Positions 25,722 to 35,328 of a DNA stretch of 64,000 nucleotides are shown here, in pieces. Position 1 is the first letter of the stretch. Each line of letters opens with the position of its first letter. The notes under the pieces are model-generated. The model saw nothing but the letters and a program-made list of their open reading frames with translations, was not told the DNA's origin and made no database searches. A program made the translations under genes and the position numbers. Origin of the DNA: Candidatus Saccharibacteria bacterium CG_4_10_14_0_2_um_filter_52_9 (GTDB lineage Bacteria; Actinomycetota; Acidimicrobiia; Acidimicrobiales; RAAP-2); NCBI GenBank assembly GCA_903970515.1, contig CAJCJA010000034.1, forward strand, positions 1 to 64,000, given 5' to 3'.

Positions 25722-25724
25722 AAC

Positions 25725-26135
25725 GTGGTCGACTTCCTCTCGGACGCGTGGTTTGAGAGCCTGAACGAAACACTGAAACACGCCAAACCAATCCCGGGGA
25801 GCAAGTCCGACGCGGTCTTTCGCATCGTGCTCGAGTTCGCGAACGCGCCCAAATCCGTGAACCACGCTCTCACCTTCACGATCGAAGGCAAGCGCGCCAC
25901 GGTGACGCCGGGCGACCACTTCTTCGCCGACACGCTCGTGCGCCTCTCCTACGCCGACGGCAACGCTCTGTTCAAGGGTGACTTCGATAGTGCCACCGCT
26001 CTTCGTGAAGGGCGGATCAAAGTACGAGGCGATATCAACGCCATGATCCCCATGCTCAACTGGTTCCAGTCCTCGCACCCGCACGCGAGCGAACGGCCAC
26101 CCGAACCCGAGGTCACGTCCGAGGATCAAACGTAG
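25725..26135 (+). CDS. SCP2 sterol-carrier-domain protein
   Basis: A 136-aa protein from GTG 25725, 3 nt after sdhB. It is a single SCP2-like domain (about 5-115), with VFRIVLEFANAPKS, FTIEGKRATVTPGD and the C-terminal KVRGDINAMIPML typical of lipid-binding SCP2 folds. Such proteins bind hydrophobic acyl or sterol-like ligands; the ligand here is unknown. Its place at the end of the sdh operon suggests co-expression, not necessarily a role in succinate oxidation. Confidence 0.82.
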   Translation: MVDFLSDAWFESLNETLKHAKPIPGSKSDAVFRIVLEFANAPKSVNHALTFTIEGKRATVTPGDHFFADTLVRLSYADGNALFKGDFDSATALREGRIKVRGDINAMIPMLNWFQSSHPHASERPPEPEVTSEDQT

Positions 26136-26243
26136 GCGACGACAAAACGAAAGGGTCCGAACACCAACGCGACACACCCGGTACTTCTTGCGTTTGAGCA
26201 GACGTCCGCTGCGGGCAGTGACGCAACGTCCGTCGTCGTCGCC
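26135..26243. repeat. Nested inverted repeats between convergent genes
   Basis: GGCGACGAC at 26135-26143 pairs with GTCGTCGCC at 26235-26243, and TTGCGT 26188-26193 pairs with ACGCAA 26221-26226 inside. It lies between the convergent SCP2 gene and mdh and may serve as a bidirectional transcription end. Confidence 0.35.
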
Positions 26244-26288
26244 ACGATGTCGAACGTTCCGACCGAAACCTGATCTCTCGAGAGGTTC

Positions 26289-27281
26289 CTAGACGAGCCC
26301 GAGACTCGTCACTTCCTCGCGTTCGCTGAGCAACTCTTCAGTCGTGACCTTGATGCGTGAAGCCGCGAACTCGTTCAACTCGAAACCTTGCTTTACGTGC
26401 CACGAGCCCTTCCCGTCGGCACTGACGGGCAGACCAAAAGTGAGTCCTTCCGGTGTCCCGTACTCGCCCTGGCTCGTGACGGCGACCGACACGCAGTCGT
26501 CGCCCGCGGTGGGCGTCGTGAGACTCACGACGGTGTCAATGGCTGCGTTCGCCGCCGACGCCGCAGAACTCAGTCCTCGCGCTTCGATGATGGCCGCGCC
26601 ACGCTTTTGCACGGTGGTGATGAAGTCACCCTCGAGCCAGGCGTGGTCACTCACGACGTCGGTCGCTTTCTTTCCCGCAATCGTTGCGTTGGCAAAATCG
26701 GGGAATTGCGTGGCGGAGTGGTTGCCCCAGATGGCGAGGTTCTTCACGTCCTCGACGGGGACACCCGCCTTCTTCGCGAGTTGGGTCTCGGCGCGATTCT
26801 GGTCGAGACGCGTCATGGCGAACCAGCGGTCCACGGGAACCTCCGGCGCGTTCGAACGCGCGATGAGACAGTTCGTGTTGCACGGGTTCCCGACGACGAG
26901 GATGCGAACGTCACTCGCCGCGTGCGCCGCGATCGCTTGGCCCTGGGGCTTGAAGATCCCACCGTTGACGTTGAGCAGATCGCCGCGCTCCATGCCCGCC
27001 TTTCGCGGGATCGATCCCACGAGTAGCGCCCAGTTCGTGCCGTTGAAGGCTTTGCTCAAGTCACTCGTCGCTTCGATTCCCGCGAGCAACGGGAAGGCGC
27101 AGTCGTCGAGTTCCATGACGACGCCTTCAAGGGACTTCATCGCGGGCTCAATCTCGAGCAGTTGCAAGACAACGGGCGTGTCGGCGCCAAACACTTGTCC
27201 TGACGCGATGCGAAACAGTAATTGGTAACCGATCTGACCGGCGGCGCCGGTCACGGTGACGTGGACGGGGGTAGTCATCAT
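26289..27281 (-). CDS. mdh: Malate dehydrogenase
   Basis: A 330-aa NAD-dependent enzyme of the LDH/MDH fold, group with cytosolic-type malate dehydrogenases. Rossmann GAAGQIGYQ lies near 12-20, the substrate arginine region is [19 protein letters not shown] is the NAD/substrate loop, and the catalytic His is in [12 protein letters not shown]. It converts malate and oxaloacetate in the TCA cycle. AAGGAG precedes tandem ATG codons at 27281. It follows icd by 19 nt, giving an icd-mdh operon. Confidence 0.96.
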   Translation of the reverse strand: MMTTPVHVTVTGAAGQIGYQLLFRIASGQVFGADTPVVLQLLEIEPAMKSLEGVVMELDDCAFPLLAGIEATSDLSKAFNGTNWALLVGSIPRKAGMERGDLLNVNGGIFKPQGQAIAAHAASDVRILVVGNPCNTNCLIARSNAPEVPVDRWFAMTRLDQNRAETQLAKKAGVPVEDVKNLAIWGNHSATQFPDFANATIAGKKATDVVSDHAWLEGDFITTVQKRGAAIIEARGLSSAASAANAAIDTVVSLTTPTAGDDCVSVAVTSQGEYGTPEGLTFGLPVSADGKGSWHVKQGFELNEFAASRIKVTTEELLSEREEVTSLGLV

Positions 27282-27300
27282 GCTCCTTGTGGTGTTGTGG

Positions 27301-28497
27301 TTATAGACGATCGACGATGGCCGAGGCGAATTCCGAACACTTCACTTCGGTGGCGCCATCCATCAAGCGAGCAAAGTCGTAGGTGACGATCTTGTCCGAA
27401 ATGGTCGCTTCGAGGGCGCACACGATGTCGTCCGCCGCACCCTGCCAGCCCAAGTGCTCGAACATCAGCACTCCCGACAACAACACCGAACCGGGGTTCA
27501 CCTTGTCCTGGCCCGCGTACTTGGGCGCCGTTCCGTGCGTCGCCTCGAAGATACCGTGGCCGGTCACGTAGTTGATATTGGCCCCGGGAGCGATGCCGAT
27601 CCCACCGACCTGGGCGGCCAGCGCGTCAGACAAGTAGTCACCGTTCAAGTTCATGGTCGCAATCACCGAGAACTCCGAGGGACGAGTGAGGACTTGCTGG
27701 AGCGTGATGTCGGCGATCGAGTCCTTTACCAACAACTTCGAGCCCGGCTTGCCGTCGCAATCGGCCCAACCCACGGCGACGTCGGCGAATTCGTTGCGCA
27801 CGAGCTCATATCCCCACTTCATGAAGGCGCCTTCAGTGAACTTCTGGATGTTGCCCTTGTGCACGAGGTTGACCGACTCGCGCTTGTGCTCGAGCGCGTA
27901 CTTGATCGCGGCGCGGATGAGTCGCTCGGAGCCGAACTTGGAAATGGGCTTGATACCGATGCCGCTCATCTCGCGAATGTCCCAGCCGTAGGAGTCCTTC
28001 AAGAACGCGCGCAGCTTCTCCGCGTCGGGCGTTCCCGCTTCGAGCTCGAGGCCGGCGTAGACGTCCTCGGTGTTCTCTCGAAAGATCACCATGTCGACGA
28101 GCTCGGGTTGCTTCACCGGAGAGGGCACGCCCTTGAACCAACGAACCGGACGCAGGCAGACGTAGAGGTCGAGGATCTGGCGAAGTGCGACGTTGAGGGA
28201 GCGAAAGCCGCCACCAATGGGCGTCGTCAGGGGTCCCTTGATACCGATCAAGTACTCGCGAAAGTCGACGATCGTCTGCTCGGGGAGCCAGTCGCCCGTT
28301 TCGTTGAAGGCCTTCTCCCCCGCGAGGACTTCCTTCCACTCGATGGTCTTGCCGTACTTCTTCGCGGCGGCGTCGAGCACCAGTTTCGCGGCGGGCCAGA
28401 TGTCTACGCCGATGCCGTCGCCCTCGATGAAGGGGATGATGGGGTTGTCCGATACGTTGAGGACGCCCTCGGAATTCACAGTAATTTTTTCAGCCAT
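27301..28497 (-). CDS. icd: Isocitrate dehydrogenase, NADP-type
   Basis: A 398-aa homodimeric-type isocitrate dehydrogenase. [10 protein letters not shown] is at the N-terminus. The substrate loop [10 protein letters not shown] carries the serine that is phosphorylated in E. coli. [17 protein letters not shown] contains the Lys and Tyr associated with NADP preference. It makes 2-oxoglutarate and NADPH, complementing the transhydrogenase at 7-10 kb. It is transcribed with mdh. No kinase/phosphatase gene (aceK) is seen. Confidence 0.96.
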   Translation of the reverse strand: MAEKITVNSEGVLNVSDNPIIPFIEGDGIGVDIWPAAKLVLDAAAKKYGKTIEWKEVLAGEKAFNETGDWLPEQTIVDFREYLIGIKGPLTTPIGGGFRSLNVALRQILDLYVCLRPVRWFKGVPSPVKQPELVDMVIFRENTEDVYAGLELEAGTPDAEKLRAFLKDSYGWDIREMSGIGIKPISKFGSERLIRAAIKYALEHKRESVNLVHKGNIQKFTEGAFMKWGYELVRNEFADVAVGWADCDGKPGSKLLVKDSIADITLQQVLTRPSEFSVIATMNLNGDYLSDALAAQVGGIGIAPGANINYVTGHGIFEATHGTAPKYAGQDKVNPGSVLLSGVLMFEHLGWQGAADDIVCALEATISDKIVTYDFARLMDGATEVKCSEFASAIVDRL

Positions 28498-28561
28498 GAC
28501 GTCATCCTACGGCGAATTTCAAGCGTCAATTTTTGAGACCGAGCCCTATAGAACTTGTACG

Positions 28562-29413
28562 TCAGTGCGAAAGTGCCGCGTAGATCTCTCGGGTCGCCGT
28601 CGAACGATTGAGTGTATAGAAATGCAGACCTGGCGCACCGGCCTCGAGCAACTGCTCACACAACTCCACGGCGGCGGCGATGCCCGCGTCACGAACTGCT
28701 CGCTTCCCACCGTCTTGGTCGGCCTGCACCAAGCGGGTCACGAGTTCGCGAGGAACCCGCGCGCCCATCGACGCCATGTGCTCAATGCCCGACAGTGTCG
28801 TCACCGGCATAATCCCCGGCAACACCGGCTTCGTGACGCCGAGCTCGTCGAGCTCATCGACGAGGCGCGTCCACTCCTCGAGTTGAAACAGGAACTGCGT
28901 CACCGCAAAGTCCGCCAACGTGAGTTTCTCCGCGAGGAAGCGTCGATCCGACGTCATGTCCGGCGATCGAGGATGACCCTGAGGGTGCGCGGCGACGCCA
29001 ATGGCGAACTCGCCCACCTCGCGCGCGAGTTCCACCAGGTCGATCGCGTGTTGGAATTCCGACGCCACCAGCGCAGGGTCGTCGGGAATGTCCCCTCCGA
29101 GAGCCATTACGTTCTGCACGCCCGCGTCGACGTAGTTCTTCAAGATGTCGCGCATCTCCGCGCGGGTGTGGCCGACGCAAATCAAATGGGCCATCGCGGT
29201 GAGATGACCACCCCGCTGAATCTGGGTCACCAGGTCAAACGTGCGTTGTCGTGACGACCGTCCCCCTCGATACGTCACCGACACGAACGAGGGTCGCAAC
29301 GGTCCCAAATCGTCGAGGGTGCGCTCGAGTACGACGGTCTCCTCGTCGGACTTGGGCGGGAAGAACTCGAAGGAGTGCGTCGGGCCAGCGCGCAGTAGAT
29401 CGTCGATGCGCAC
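28562..29413 (-). CDS. metF: Methylenetetrahydrofolate reductase
   Basis: A 283-aa FAD-dependent barrel enzyme that makes 5-methyl-THF for methionine synthesis. GTG 29413 is chosen because it lies 4 nt after the upstream cupin stop; a longer frame reads back through that gene. The catalytic Glu16 is in HSFEFFPPK, and the FAD/folate region is NVMALGGDIPDD. It is the last gene of the sucC-to-metF series. A minor oddity is the very short, Glu-poor N-terminus. Confidence 0.93.
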   Translation of the reverse strand: MRIDDLLRAGPTHSFEFFPPKSDEETVVLERTLDDLGPLRPSFVSVTYRGGRSSRQRTFDLVTQIQRGGHLTAMAHLICVGHTRAEMRDILKNYVDAGVQNVMALGGDIPDDPALVASEFQHAIDLVELAREVGEFAIGVAAHPQGHPRSPDMTSDRRFLAEKLTLADFAVTQFLFQLEEWTRLVDELDELGVTKPVLPGIMPVTTLSGIEHMASMGARVPRELVTRLVQADQDGGKRAVRDAGIAAAVELCEQLLEAGAPGLHFYTLNRSTATREIYAALSH

Positions 29414-29417
29414 AGGT

Positions 29418-29789
29418 CTAGGGCACCCGACCGAAGTCGTCCTCGAGACGAACGATGTCGTCTTCACCGAAGTACGATCCGTGCTGGACTTCGATGAACA
29501 CGACGGGCACGGTCCCGTGATTCTCGCAACGATGCGCTTGTCCAATTGCGATGTCGATGCTCTCGCCTGGCGTGAGATGGTGTTCGACGCCGTCGAGCAC
29601 GACCGTCGCGTCGCCGTCGACGATAAACCAGTGCTCGGCTCGCTTGGCGTGAGTCTGATAACTCAGGCGTTTCCCCGGGAGCACGACGATGCGCTTGACC
29701 TTGTGGTCAAACATCTCGTCATCGAGCACTGTGAAATTGCCCCACGGACGCTCGTCGAATTCGCGTCCCTTCGTGTCGGTAGTCGTCAT
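29418..29789 (-). CDS. Mannose-6-phosphate isomerase-type cupin, single domain
   Basis: A 123-aa cupin from ATG 29789, which overlaps the folD stop as ATGA. It matches the C-terminal type II phosphomannose isomerase cupin: RPWGNF, then metal ligands in SYQTHAKRAEHW (Gln45, His47, Glu52) and His86 in GQAHRCEN. The nucleotidyltransferase domain of bifunctional ManC enzymes is absent. It may be a stand-alone sugar-phosphate isomerase, but its place between folD and metF is not explained by that role. Confidence 0.82.
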   Translation of the reverse strand: MTTTDTKGREFDERPWGNFTVLDDEMFDHKVKRIVVLPGKRLSYQTHAKRAEHWFIVDGDATVVLDGVEHHLTPGESIDIAIGQAHRCENHGTVPVVFIEVQHGSYFGEDDIVRLEDDFGRVP

Positions 29790-30640
29790 CGCACCTTCTC
29801 TGCGGCCAATACGGCGTTGCGCAACAGCATTGCACGAGTCATTGGACCAACGCCACCGAGACGCGGCGTGACCCATCCGGCGACGTCACCGACGTCATCG
29901 GCGACGTCACTGAGGAGTTTGCGTCCCTCGAAGGTCGTGCCGGCACCCACGACTGCGGCGCCCGGCTTCACGACGTCGCGCGTCACGATGCCGGCTCGAC
30001 CCGCCGCCGAGACGATGACGTCCGCGCTGCGGAGGATCTCCGCCATGTCCTCGACGCCCGTGTGCACGACACTCACCGCGGCGTTGCAATGTGCTCGACG
30101 CATCGCCATGAGGAGCGCGAGAGGCCGTCCAATCGTGATGCCTCGTCCAATGATGGCCACGTGTTTACCCTCGACCGGCACCTCGTAGTGCGCGAGCAAT
30201 TCGACGATGCCCGCCGGGGTGCACGGAAGGGGTCCGGGCACGCCCATCACGAGTCGACCGAGGTTGGTGGGGTGAAGACCGTCGACGTCCTTTTCGGGCA
30301 GGACGCGCATCAAGACTTCCTCTTCGTTGATGCCATCCGGTAACGGCAGCTGCACAAGTATGGCGTGCACGTTGGGGTCAGCGTTGAAGCGCTCGATCAC
30401 TGCCTCGATCTCGGACTGGGTCACGCTGGAAGAAAGGTGTTCGTCGAAGGACCGCACGCCGATTTCGGCGCACTCGGCGATCTTCATCTCGACGTAGCGC
30501 GCACTCGAGGGATCCTCGCCCACGAGGATCGTGCCGAGACCGGGAATGCGTCCACCCGAGCGAAGTCGCTGGGCTCGATCGGCGAGCTCCATCTTGATGC
30601 GAGCGGCCACGGGTTCGCCATCAAGTAGTAGTGCTGCCAT
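29786..30640 (-). CDS. folD: Methylene-THF dehydrogenase/cyclohydrolase
   Basis: A 284-aa bifunctional enzyme from ATG 30640 with AGGAG 4 nt upstream; a longer frame from 30670 has no site. The catalytic Tyr and Lys are in YVEMKIAEC, the family motif is QLPLPDGI, and the NADP site is GRGITIGRPLA with PGAAVVGAG after it. It interconverts 5,10-methylene- and 10-formyl-THF, the latter being used by PurN and PurH encoded just upstream. It starts 7 nt after the purH stop. Confidence 0.96.
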   Translation of the reverse strand: MAALLLDGEPVAARIKMELADRAQRLRSGGRIPGLGTILVGEDPSSARYVEMKIAECAEIGVRSFDEHLSSSVTQSEIEAVIERFNADPNVHAILVQLPLPDGINEEEVLMRVLPEKDVDGLHPTNLGRLVMGVPGPLPCTPAGIVELLAHYEVPVEGKHVAIIGRGITIGRPLALLMAMRRAHCNAAVSVVHTGVEDMAEILRSADVIVSAAGRAGIVTRDVVKPGAAVVGAGTTFEGRKLLSDVADDVGDVAGWVTPRLGGVGPMTRAMLLRNAVLAAEKVR

Positions 30641-30647
30641 GTTGCTC

Positions 30648-32189
30648 CTAATGACGAAAGTGACGCTCACCGGTGAGCATCATCACGATACCGGCGGCGT
30701 CGGCGGCGGCGATGACCTCGGCGTCACGCACGGACCCTCCGGGTTGAACGACGGACGTCGCCCCCGCTCCCGTGAGTGATTCGAGTCCATCAGCGAAGGG
30801 GAAGAACGCGTCGGACGCCGCCGCGCTGCCCTGGGCGAAGTCGCCCGCCTTCTCGCTCGCGATGTTCGCCGCCACGACACGCGACTGTTGGCCCGCGCCA
30901 ATACCCACCGCGACGCCGTCGCGAGCGAGCACGATGGCATTCGACGTCGTCCTCGCGCACACTCGCCACGCGACGACCAAGTCCTGGAGTTGCTGGGGCG
31001 TCGGTTGGCGCTTGGTGACGCAACGCCATTCGCTCACCGGCGCCAACAACTCGTCGGCGTTCTGCACGAGGGCGGTGTGTCCGAACGTGCGGATCGAACG
31101 ACCGAGTGGTTCGGGCGAAGGGGCGCTCAAGAGTCTCGTCGCCTTGCGCCGAGCGATGAGAATCGTGAGCGCCTCGTCGGTGAAGGACGACGCGATGATG
31201 ACGTCCGCCTGGGGACCCGCCGCGATCAACGTCGCGACCTCCTCGTCGAGTTCACCATGCACGGCGACGATGCCACCGAACGCGCTCTGGGGGTCGGCCC
31301 GCAAGGCCTTTTCGAACGCGTCGGCGAGGCTCGAGCCGAGGGCCGCTCCCGAGGCGTTCGCGTGCTTGATGATTGCGACCGCGCGTGTGCCCGGGGCATC
31401 GCTACTCAGTTCGTGGACGAGTCGCCAGGCCGCGTCGGCGTCAAAGAGATTGAGGTACGACAGTGCGCTGCCCGCGTGCTGGGTCACGCCATCCCACCAG
31501 GGGGTGGTGCCCGCCTCGCGGTAACGTGCGCCCGTCTGGTGAGGATTCTCGCCGTAGCGCGTAATCGACGCCCGCTCAAGGGTGAGGTGCAGTGTCGCGG
31601 GCACGATCGCGTCGACGTCACTCGGCTCCTCACCGATCTCGCCGCCTTCGTCGAACCAGCGAACGATCGAAGCGTCGTAGCTCGCCGTGTGGGCGAACGC
31701 GGCGCGCGCGAGCGCGTGGCGCGTCGCGTCGGACACTGAACCATTCGCCTTCAGCTCTTCGAGCACGTCGGCGTACTGCGCGGGGCTCGTGAGTACGGCG
31801 ACGTGCTGGTGATTCTTCGCGGCGCTGCGCACCATCGAGGGTCCGCCGATATCGATGAGTTCGATCGAAGGGTTCGACGAGAAGGGATAAAGATTGCTCA
31901 CGACGATATCGATGGGCGTGATCTCGTGGGCACTGAGCGCCGCCATGTGCTCGGGCTTCGAACGATCAGCGAGGATGCCGCCGTGGATTCTCGGGTGCAA
32001 CGTCTTCACGCGTCCGTTGAGCATCTCGGGAAACCCAGTGACGTCTTCGACCTCGAGGTGCGCAATACCCGCTGCCTCGAGTGCGGACGCCGTTCCACCA
32101 GAGGCGACCAACTCCACCCCCAATTGCGCGAGACCGCTCGCGAGCTCGATCAAGCCCGTCTTGTCATAGACACTCAGCAACGCGCGCAT
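30648..32189 (-). CDS. purH: Bifunctional AICAR transformylase/IMP cyclohydrolase
   Basis: A 513-aa protein of normal length. The N-terminal cyclohydrolase (MGS-like) starts LLSVYDKTGLIELA with ASGGTASALE and RVKTLHPRIHGG. The C-terminal transformylase has IKHANASGAALG and the late conserved SDAFFPFADG. It carries out the last two steps to IMP. The purN stop and this ATG are directly adjacent (TGAATG), and folD follows 7 nt later, so formyl-THF supply and use are in one transcript. Confidence 0.97.
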   Translation of the reverse strand: MRALLSVYDKTGLIELASGLAQLGVELVASGGTASALEAAGIAHLEVEDVTGFPEMLNGRVKTLHPRIHGGILADRSKPEHMAALSAHEITPIDIVVSNLYPFSSNPSIELIDIGGPSMVRSAAKNHQHVAVLTSPAQYADVLEELKANGSVSDATRHALARAAFAHTASYDASIVRWFDEGGEIGEEPSDVDAIVPATLHLTLERASITRYGENPHQTGARYREAGTTPWWDGVTQHAGSALSYLNLFDADAAWRLVHELSSDAPGTRAVAIIKHANASGAALGSSLADAFEKALRADPQSAFGGIVAVHGELDEEVATLIAAGPQADVIIASSFTDEALTILIARRKATRLLSAPSPEPLGRSIRTFGHTALVQNADELLAPVSEWRCVTKRQPTPQQLQDLVVAWRVCARTTSNAIVLARDGVAVGIGAGQQSRVVAANIASEKAGDFAQGSAAASDAFFPFADGLESLTGAGATSVVQPGGSVRDAEVIAAADAAGIVMMLTGERHFRH

Positions 32190-32810
32190 TCAGCCCTCTC
32201 CCATCGTGCCGGCGACGCTCTCTGGTTCGAGTCCTTCGTCGAGTGACGCCATTACCCTAGCGAGGACCATTGGATACAAGGACCGCTCAACGATCTTGAT
32301 TCGTTCGTGCAGGGTTGATTCGGTATCGTCGTCGTTGACCGCCACCTTGCGCTGGGCGAGGATGGGACCATCGTCGAGTGCCTCGGTCGCAATGTGCACC
32401 GTGCAACCCGTCTCCTTCACTCGCGCGTGCAGTGCGTCGGCGACGGCGTGCCAACCTTTGAAGTCGGGCAAAAGACTCGGGTGCGTGTTGAGCACACGAC
32501 CCGGGAAAGCTTCGTGAAACGACGGCGTCAGGATCGTCCCGAAACCAGCCATGGCGATGAGCTCGACGTCGTGTCCTTCGAGCACGCTCGCGAGGGTCTT
32601 CGAATATGCCTCGCGGTCAAAGGATTTGGCGAACCCACCGAAGTCGGCGCGATCGACGAGGGCGGTCTCGACGCCCGCATCGTGGGCGACGTCGCGCGCT
32701 CGACACACTCGATCCGACGCCACCAGGGTGACGTCGATACCGGCTTCGAGGATGGCTTCGAGGATGGTGCCCGAGCCCGACACCAGCACGCAGAGGCGGA
32801 CCCGGCTCAA
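32190..32810 (-). CDS. purN: Phosphoribosylglycinamide formyltransferase
   Basis: A 206-aa GAR transformylase using 10-formyl-THF. It has the P-loop-like VSGSGT near the N-terminus, and the catalytic Asn-His-Asp set in LNTHPSLLPDFKG and EALDDGPILAQ. The start appears to be TTG 32810, 4 nt after the sucD stop; no ATG or GTG gives the correct N-terminus. The weak start may keep expression below that of sucD. Confidence 0.94.
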   Translation of the reverse strand: MSRVRLCVLVSGSGTILEAILEAGIDVTLVASDRVCRARDVAHDAGVETALVDRADFGGFAKSFDREAYSKTLASVLEGHDVELIAMAGFGTILTPSFHEAFPGRVLNTHPSLLPDFKGWHAVADALHARVKETGCTVHIATEALDDGPILAQRKVAVNDDDTESTLHERIKIVERSLYPMVLARVMASLDEGLEPESVAGTMGEG

Positions 32811-32814
32811 CGCC

Positions 32815-33699
32815 CTACAGGGCCTTTACGATCTCGACCATCTTTTGACCCGCTTCGGTCGGATTGAGACAGACGTGGACTCCGGCGTCGGCGAGCGCGT
32901 CCATCTTGGCTTGCGCCGTACCCTTGGAACCCGAGATGATCGCACCTGCGTGACCCATCTTTCGACCCGGAGGGGCGGTGACGCCCGCGACGTAGGACAC
33001 GACGGGCTTGGTCATGTGCGCCTTGATCCACTCGGCCGCTCGTTCTTCCTCGGACCCGCCGATCTCGCCGATCATCATGACCGCCTTCGTCTCGGGATCG
33101 TCTTGGAACGCGCGCAGGCAATCGATGAAGTTCGTCCCCGGTACGGGGTCGCCACCAATACCCACGCACGTCGTTTGACCAATGCCCTGTTGACTGAGTT
33201 CGTGCAGCGCCTGGTAGGTGAGTGTGCCCGAGCGCGACACGATGCCGACCGGTCCACCGGCGAGGGCGATGTCACCCGACGTGATCCCGATGTTGCACTT
33301 TCCGGGACTGATGATGCCCGGACAGTTCGGCCCCAGGAGACGCACGCCCGGGAACTCCTCGACCAGACGGTTGTAGGTGACCGCCTCGTCGTGAGCGGGA
33401 ATACCCTCGGTGATGCAGACAATGAACGTGATCCCGCCCTCGGCCGCTTCGAGGATTGCCGCCGAGGCGAACTTGGGAGGCACGACGACGAATGACGCAC
33501 TCGCCCCCGTCGCGTCGACCGCTTCCTTCACGGTGTTGAACACGGGAATGCCCTCGACGTCGCTGCCGCCCTTGCCGGGCGTCACCCCACCGACGACCTT
33601 GGTGCCGTAGGCGCGATTGCGAAGTCCGTGGAACTTTCCCTGACCTCCGGTGAGGCCCTGAACGATTACCTTGGTGTTTTCATCAACAAAAATACTCAT
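32815..33699 (-). CDS. sucD: Succinyl-CoA synthetase subunit alpha
   Basis: A 294-aa CoA-binding subunit. The phospho-histidine is His250 in [10 protein letters not shown], CoA-binding is by [10 protein letters not shown], and GPNCPG and GEIGGSEEE are conserved. With SucC it forms succinate, CoA and NTP from succinyl-CoA in the TCA cycle. ATG 33699 has AAGGAAG upstream and lies 9 nt after the sucC stop. It is upstream of the purine and folate genes in the same orientation. Confidence 0.97.
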   Translation of the reverse strand: MSIFVDENTKVIVQGLTGGQGKFHGLRNRAYGTKVVGGVTPGKGGSDVEGIPVFNTVKEAVDATGASASFVVVPPKFASAAILEAAEGGITFIVCITEGIPAHDEAVTYNRLVEEFPGVRLLGPNCPGIISPGKCNIGITSGDIALAGGPVGIVSRSGTLTYQALHELSQQGIGQTTCVGIGGDPVPGTNFIDCLRAFQDDPETKAVMMIGEIGGSEEERAAEWIKAHMTKPVVSYVAGVTAPPGRKMGHAGAIISGSKGTAQAKMDALADAGVHVCLNPTEAGQKMVEIVKAL

Positions 33700-33708
33700 C
33701 GTTCTTCC

Positions 33709-34851
33709 TTAAGCGTTCGCGAAGGCGACGGCCCGACGGGCCGCGTCCAGCATGGTTGGTTCGGTAATCAGGGTGTCGCTCAGGTGCGGAGCGAGGATGG
33801 CTCGTCCTTCGACCGCGTTGGTACCGTCAAGGCGAAGCACGACGGGCGAGGTGATCGCCACTCGTTGCAACGCTTCGAGCACGCCCTTCGCGACTTCGTC
33901 GACGCGGGTGATGCCGCCAAAGATGTTGACGAAGATCACCTTCACCTTCGGGTCGGCGTTGATCACTTCCATCGCTGACGCCATGATGTCGGCGTTCGCC
34001 CCACCACCGATGTCGAGAAAGTTCGCCGCGGTCCCGCCCACTTGATTCACGACGTCGAGCGTCGACATCGCGAGACCGGCACCGTTGGCGATAATGCCCA
34101 CGGTGCCGTCGAGTCCGATGTAGTTGAGACCCTTTTCCTTGGCCATCTTCTCTCGAGGGTCCTCGGTCTCGGTGGCGCGAAACTCTTCCCATTCGGGGTG
34201 CCGGTACGAGGCGTTCTCGTCCAGGGTGACCTTGGCGTCCAGTGCGTGTACCTTCCCCGCCGGCGTGAGGATCAACGGATTGATCTCGGCGAGGTCACAG
34301 TCACCGGTCGTGTAGCAGTCATAGAGTTTCACGAGGAGTTCGGCCGCCTGCTCGCGCGCGGGCACGTCTAATTCGGCTTCGTCCACCCATCGACGCGCGG
34401 TCGCGAGGTCGAGACCGCGCACGGGGTCGATCGATAAGAACGCAATGGCGTCGGGGTTCTCCTCGGCGACGACCTCGATTTCCACGCCCCCTTGGGCGCT
34501 CAACATTCCCAAGTGCGTCTTGTTCGGACGATCAAGCGTGAACGATGCGTAGTACTCCTTCGCGATGTCACTGGAACGCTCCACCCACAGGCGGTGCACG
34601 ACGTGACCCTTGATGTCGAGTCCGAGGATGTTGCCCGCGTGTAGTCGCACCTCGTCGGCGTTGACGGCCAATTTGACACCGCCGGCCTTCCCTCGACCAC
34701 CGACCTTCACCTGGGCCTTCACGACGACGGGATAGCCCACTCGTTCGGCGACGGCGAGCGCCTCCTCGACGGTGTCGGCTATGTCGCCGGGTGAAATCGC
34801 GATGCCGAATCGCGCGAAGTACTGCTTGCCTTGGTACTCAAAGAGATCCAT
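33709..34851 (-). CDS. sucC: Succinyl-CoA synthetase subunit beta
   Basis: A 380-aa ATP-grasp subunit. MDLFEYQGKQYFARFG opens the ATP-grasp domain, KAQVKVGGRGKAGGVK binds nucleotide, and GAGLAMSTLD with GGGAN and the C-terminal VVRLDGTNAVEGR-type sequence complete the ligase part. It is the first gene of the sucC-sucD-purN-purH-folD-cupin-metF series. GGAAG precedes the ATG. The B12-binding mutase subunit gene lies 43 bp upstream and could feed succinyl-CoA into this step. Confidence 0.96.
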   Translation of the reverse strand: MDLFEYQGKQYFARFGIAISPGDIADTVEEALAVAERVGYPVVVKAQVKVGGRGKAGGVKLAVNADEVRLHAGNILGLDIKGHVVHRLWVERSSDIAKEYYASFTLDRPNKTHLGMLSAQGGVEIEVVAEENPDAIAFLSIDPVRGLDLATARRWVDEAELDVPAREQAAELLVKLYDCYTTGDCDLAEINPLILTPAGKVHALDAKVTLDENASYRHPEWEEFRATETEDPREKMAKEKGLNYIGLDGTVGIIANGAGLAMSTLDVVNQVGGTAANFLDIGGGANADIMASAMEVINADPKVKVIFVNIFGGITRVDEVAKGVLEALQRVAITSPVVLRLDGTNAVEGRAILAPHLSDTLITEPTMLDAARRAVAFANA

Positions 34852-34894
34852 TCACTTCCACTTTCATTGTTTTGTTGTCGAGCGACAACGATGA

Positions 34895-35305
34895 CTACGA
34901 CAGAACCTCGCGAGAATCGAGCGCTGATTCGAGCCACGCGCCAATCTCGGCGAGCGAGGCCCCGGGTGTGAACACTCGCGCGACACCCGCCGCCTCGAGC
35001 GACGCAATGTCGGTATCGGGGATGATGCCCCCGACGATCAACAACACGTCCTCGCGCCTGGCGTCCTTCAACAGATCGACGATCCGCGGAACCAACACGT
35101 TATGAGCGCCCGAGAGCAGCGAGAGACCGAGCGCGTCAGCGTCCTCTTGTATCACCGCTTGGACAATCTGTTCTGGCGTCTGGTGCAGTCCGGTGTAGAC
35201 GACTTCGAATCCTGCGTCGCGTAAGGCTCGGGCAATCACTTTCGCGCCCCTGTCGTGGCCGTCGAGACCGGGCTTGGCGACTACGACTCGGTACGTACGC
35301 TGCAT
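34895..35305 (-). CDS. B12-binding small subunit of methylmalonyl-CoA mutase type
   Basis: A 136-aa stand-alone cobalamin-binding domain from ATG 35305. The base-off/His-on signature is DGHDRG with His17, followed by LSLLSGAH and VGGIIPDTD. This equals the C-terminal domain of methylmalonyl-CoA mutase, used when the mutase is split or as part of related acyl-CoA mutases. No catalytic large subunit is in the window. A position just upstream of sucCD fits a propionate-to-succinyl-CoA route. Confidence 0.88.
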   Translation of the reverse strand: MQRTYRVVVAKPGLDGHDRGAKVIARALRDAGFEVVYTGLHQTPEQIVQAVIQEDADALGLSLLSGAHNVLVPRIVDLLKDARREDVLLIVGGIIPDTDIASLEAAGVARVFTPGASLAEIGAWLESALDSREVLS

Positions 35306-35328
35306 CGATTCCTCAGCATAGAGCCATT

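Noticed and set aside
26250-26265. LexA-like box around TCGAACGTTC
   Set aside because: The half-sites abut without the 4-bp spacer of the actinobacterial SOS box, and it lies between the 3' ends of convergent genes.
27454-28536. Plus-strand frame of 360 codons antisense to icd
   Set aside because: The opposite strand encodes an intact isocitrate dehydrogenase; this frame shows no motif.
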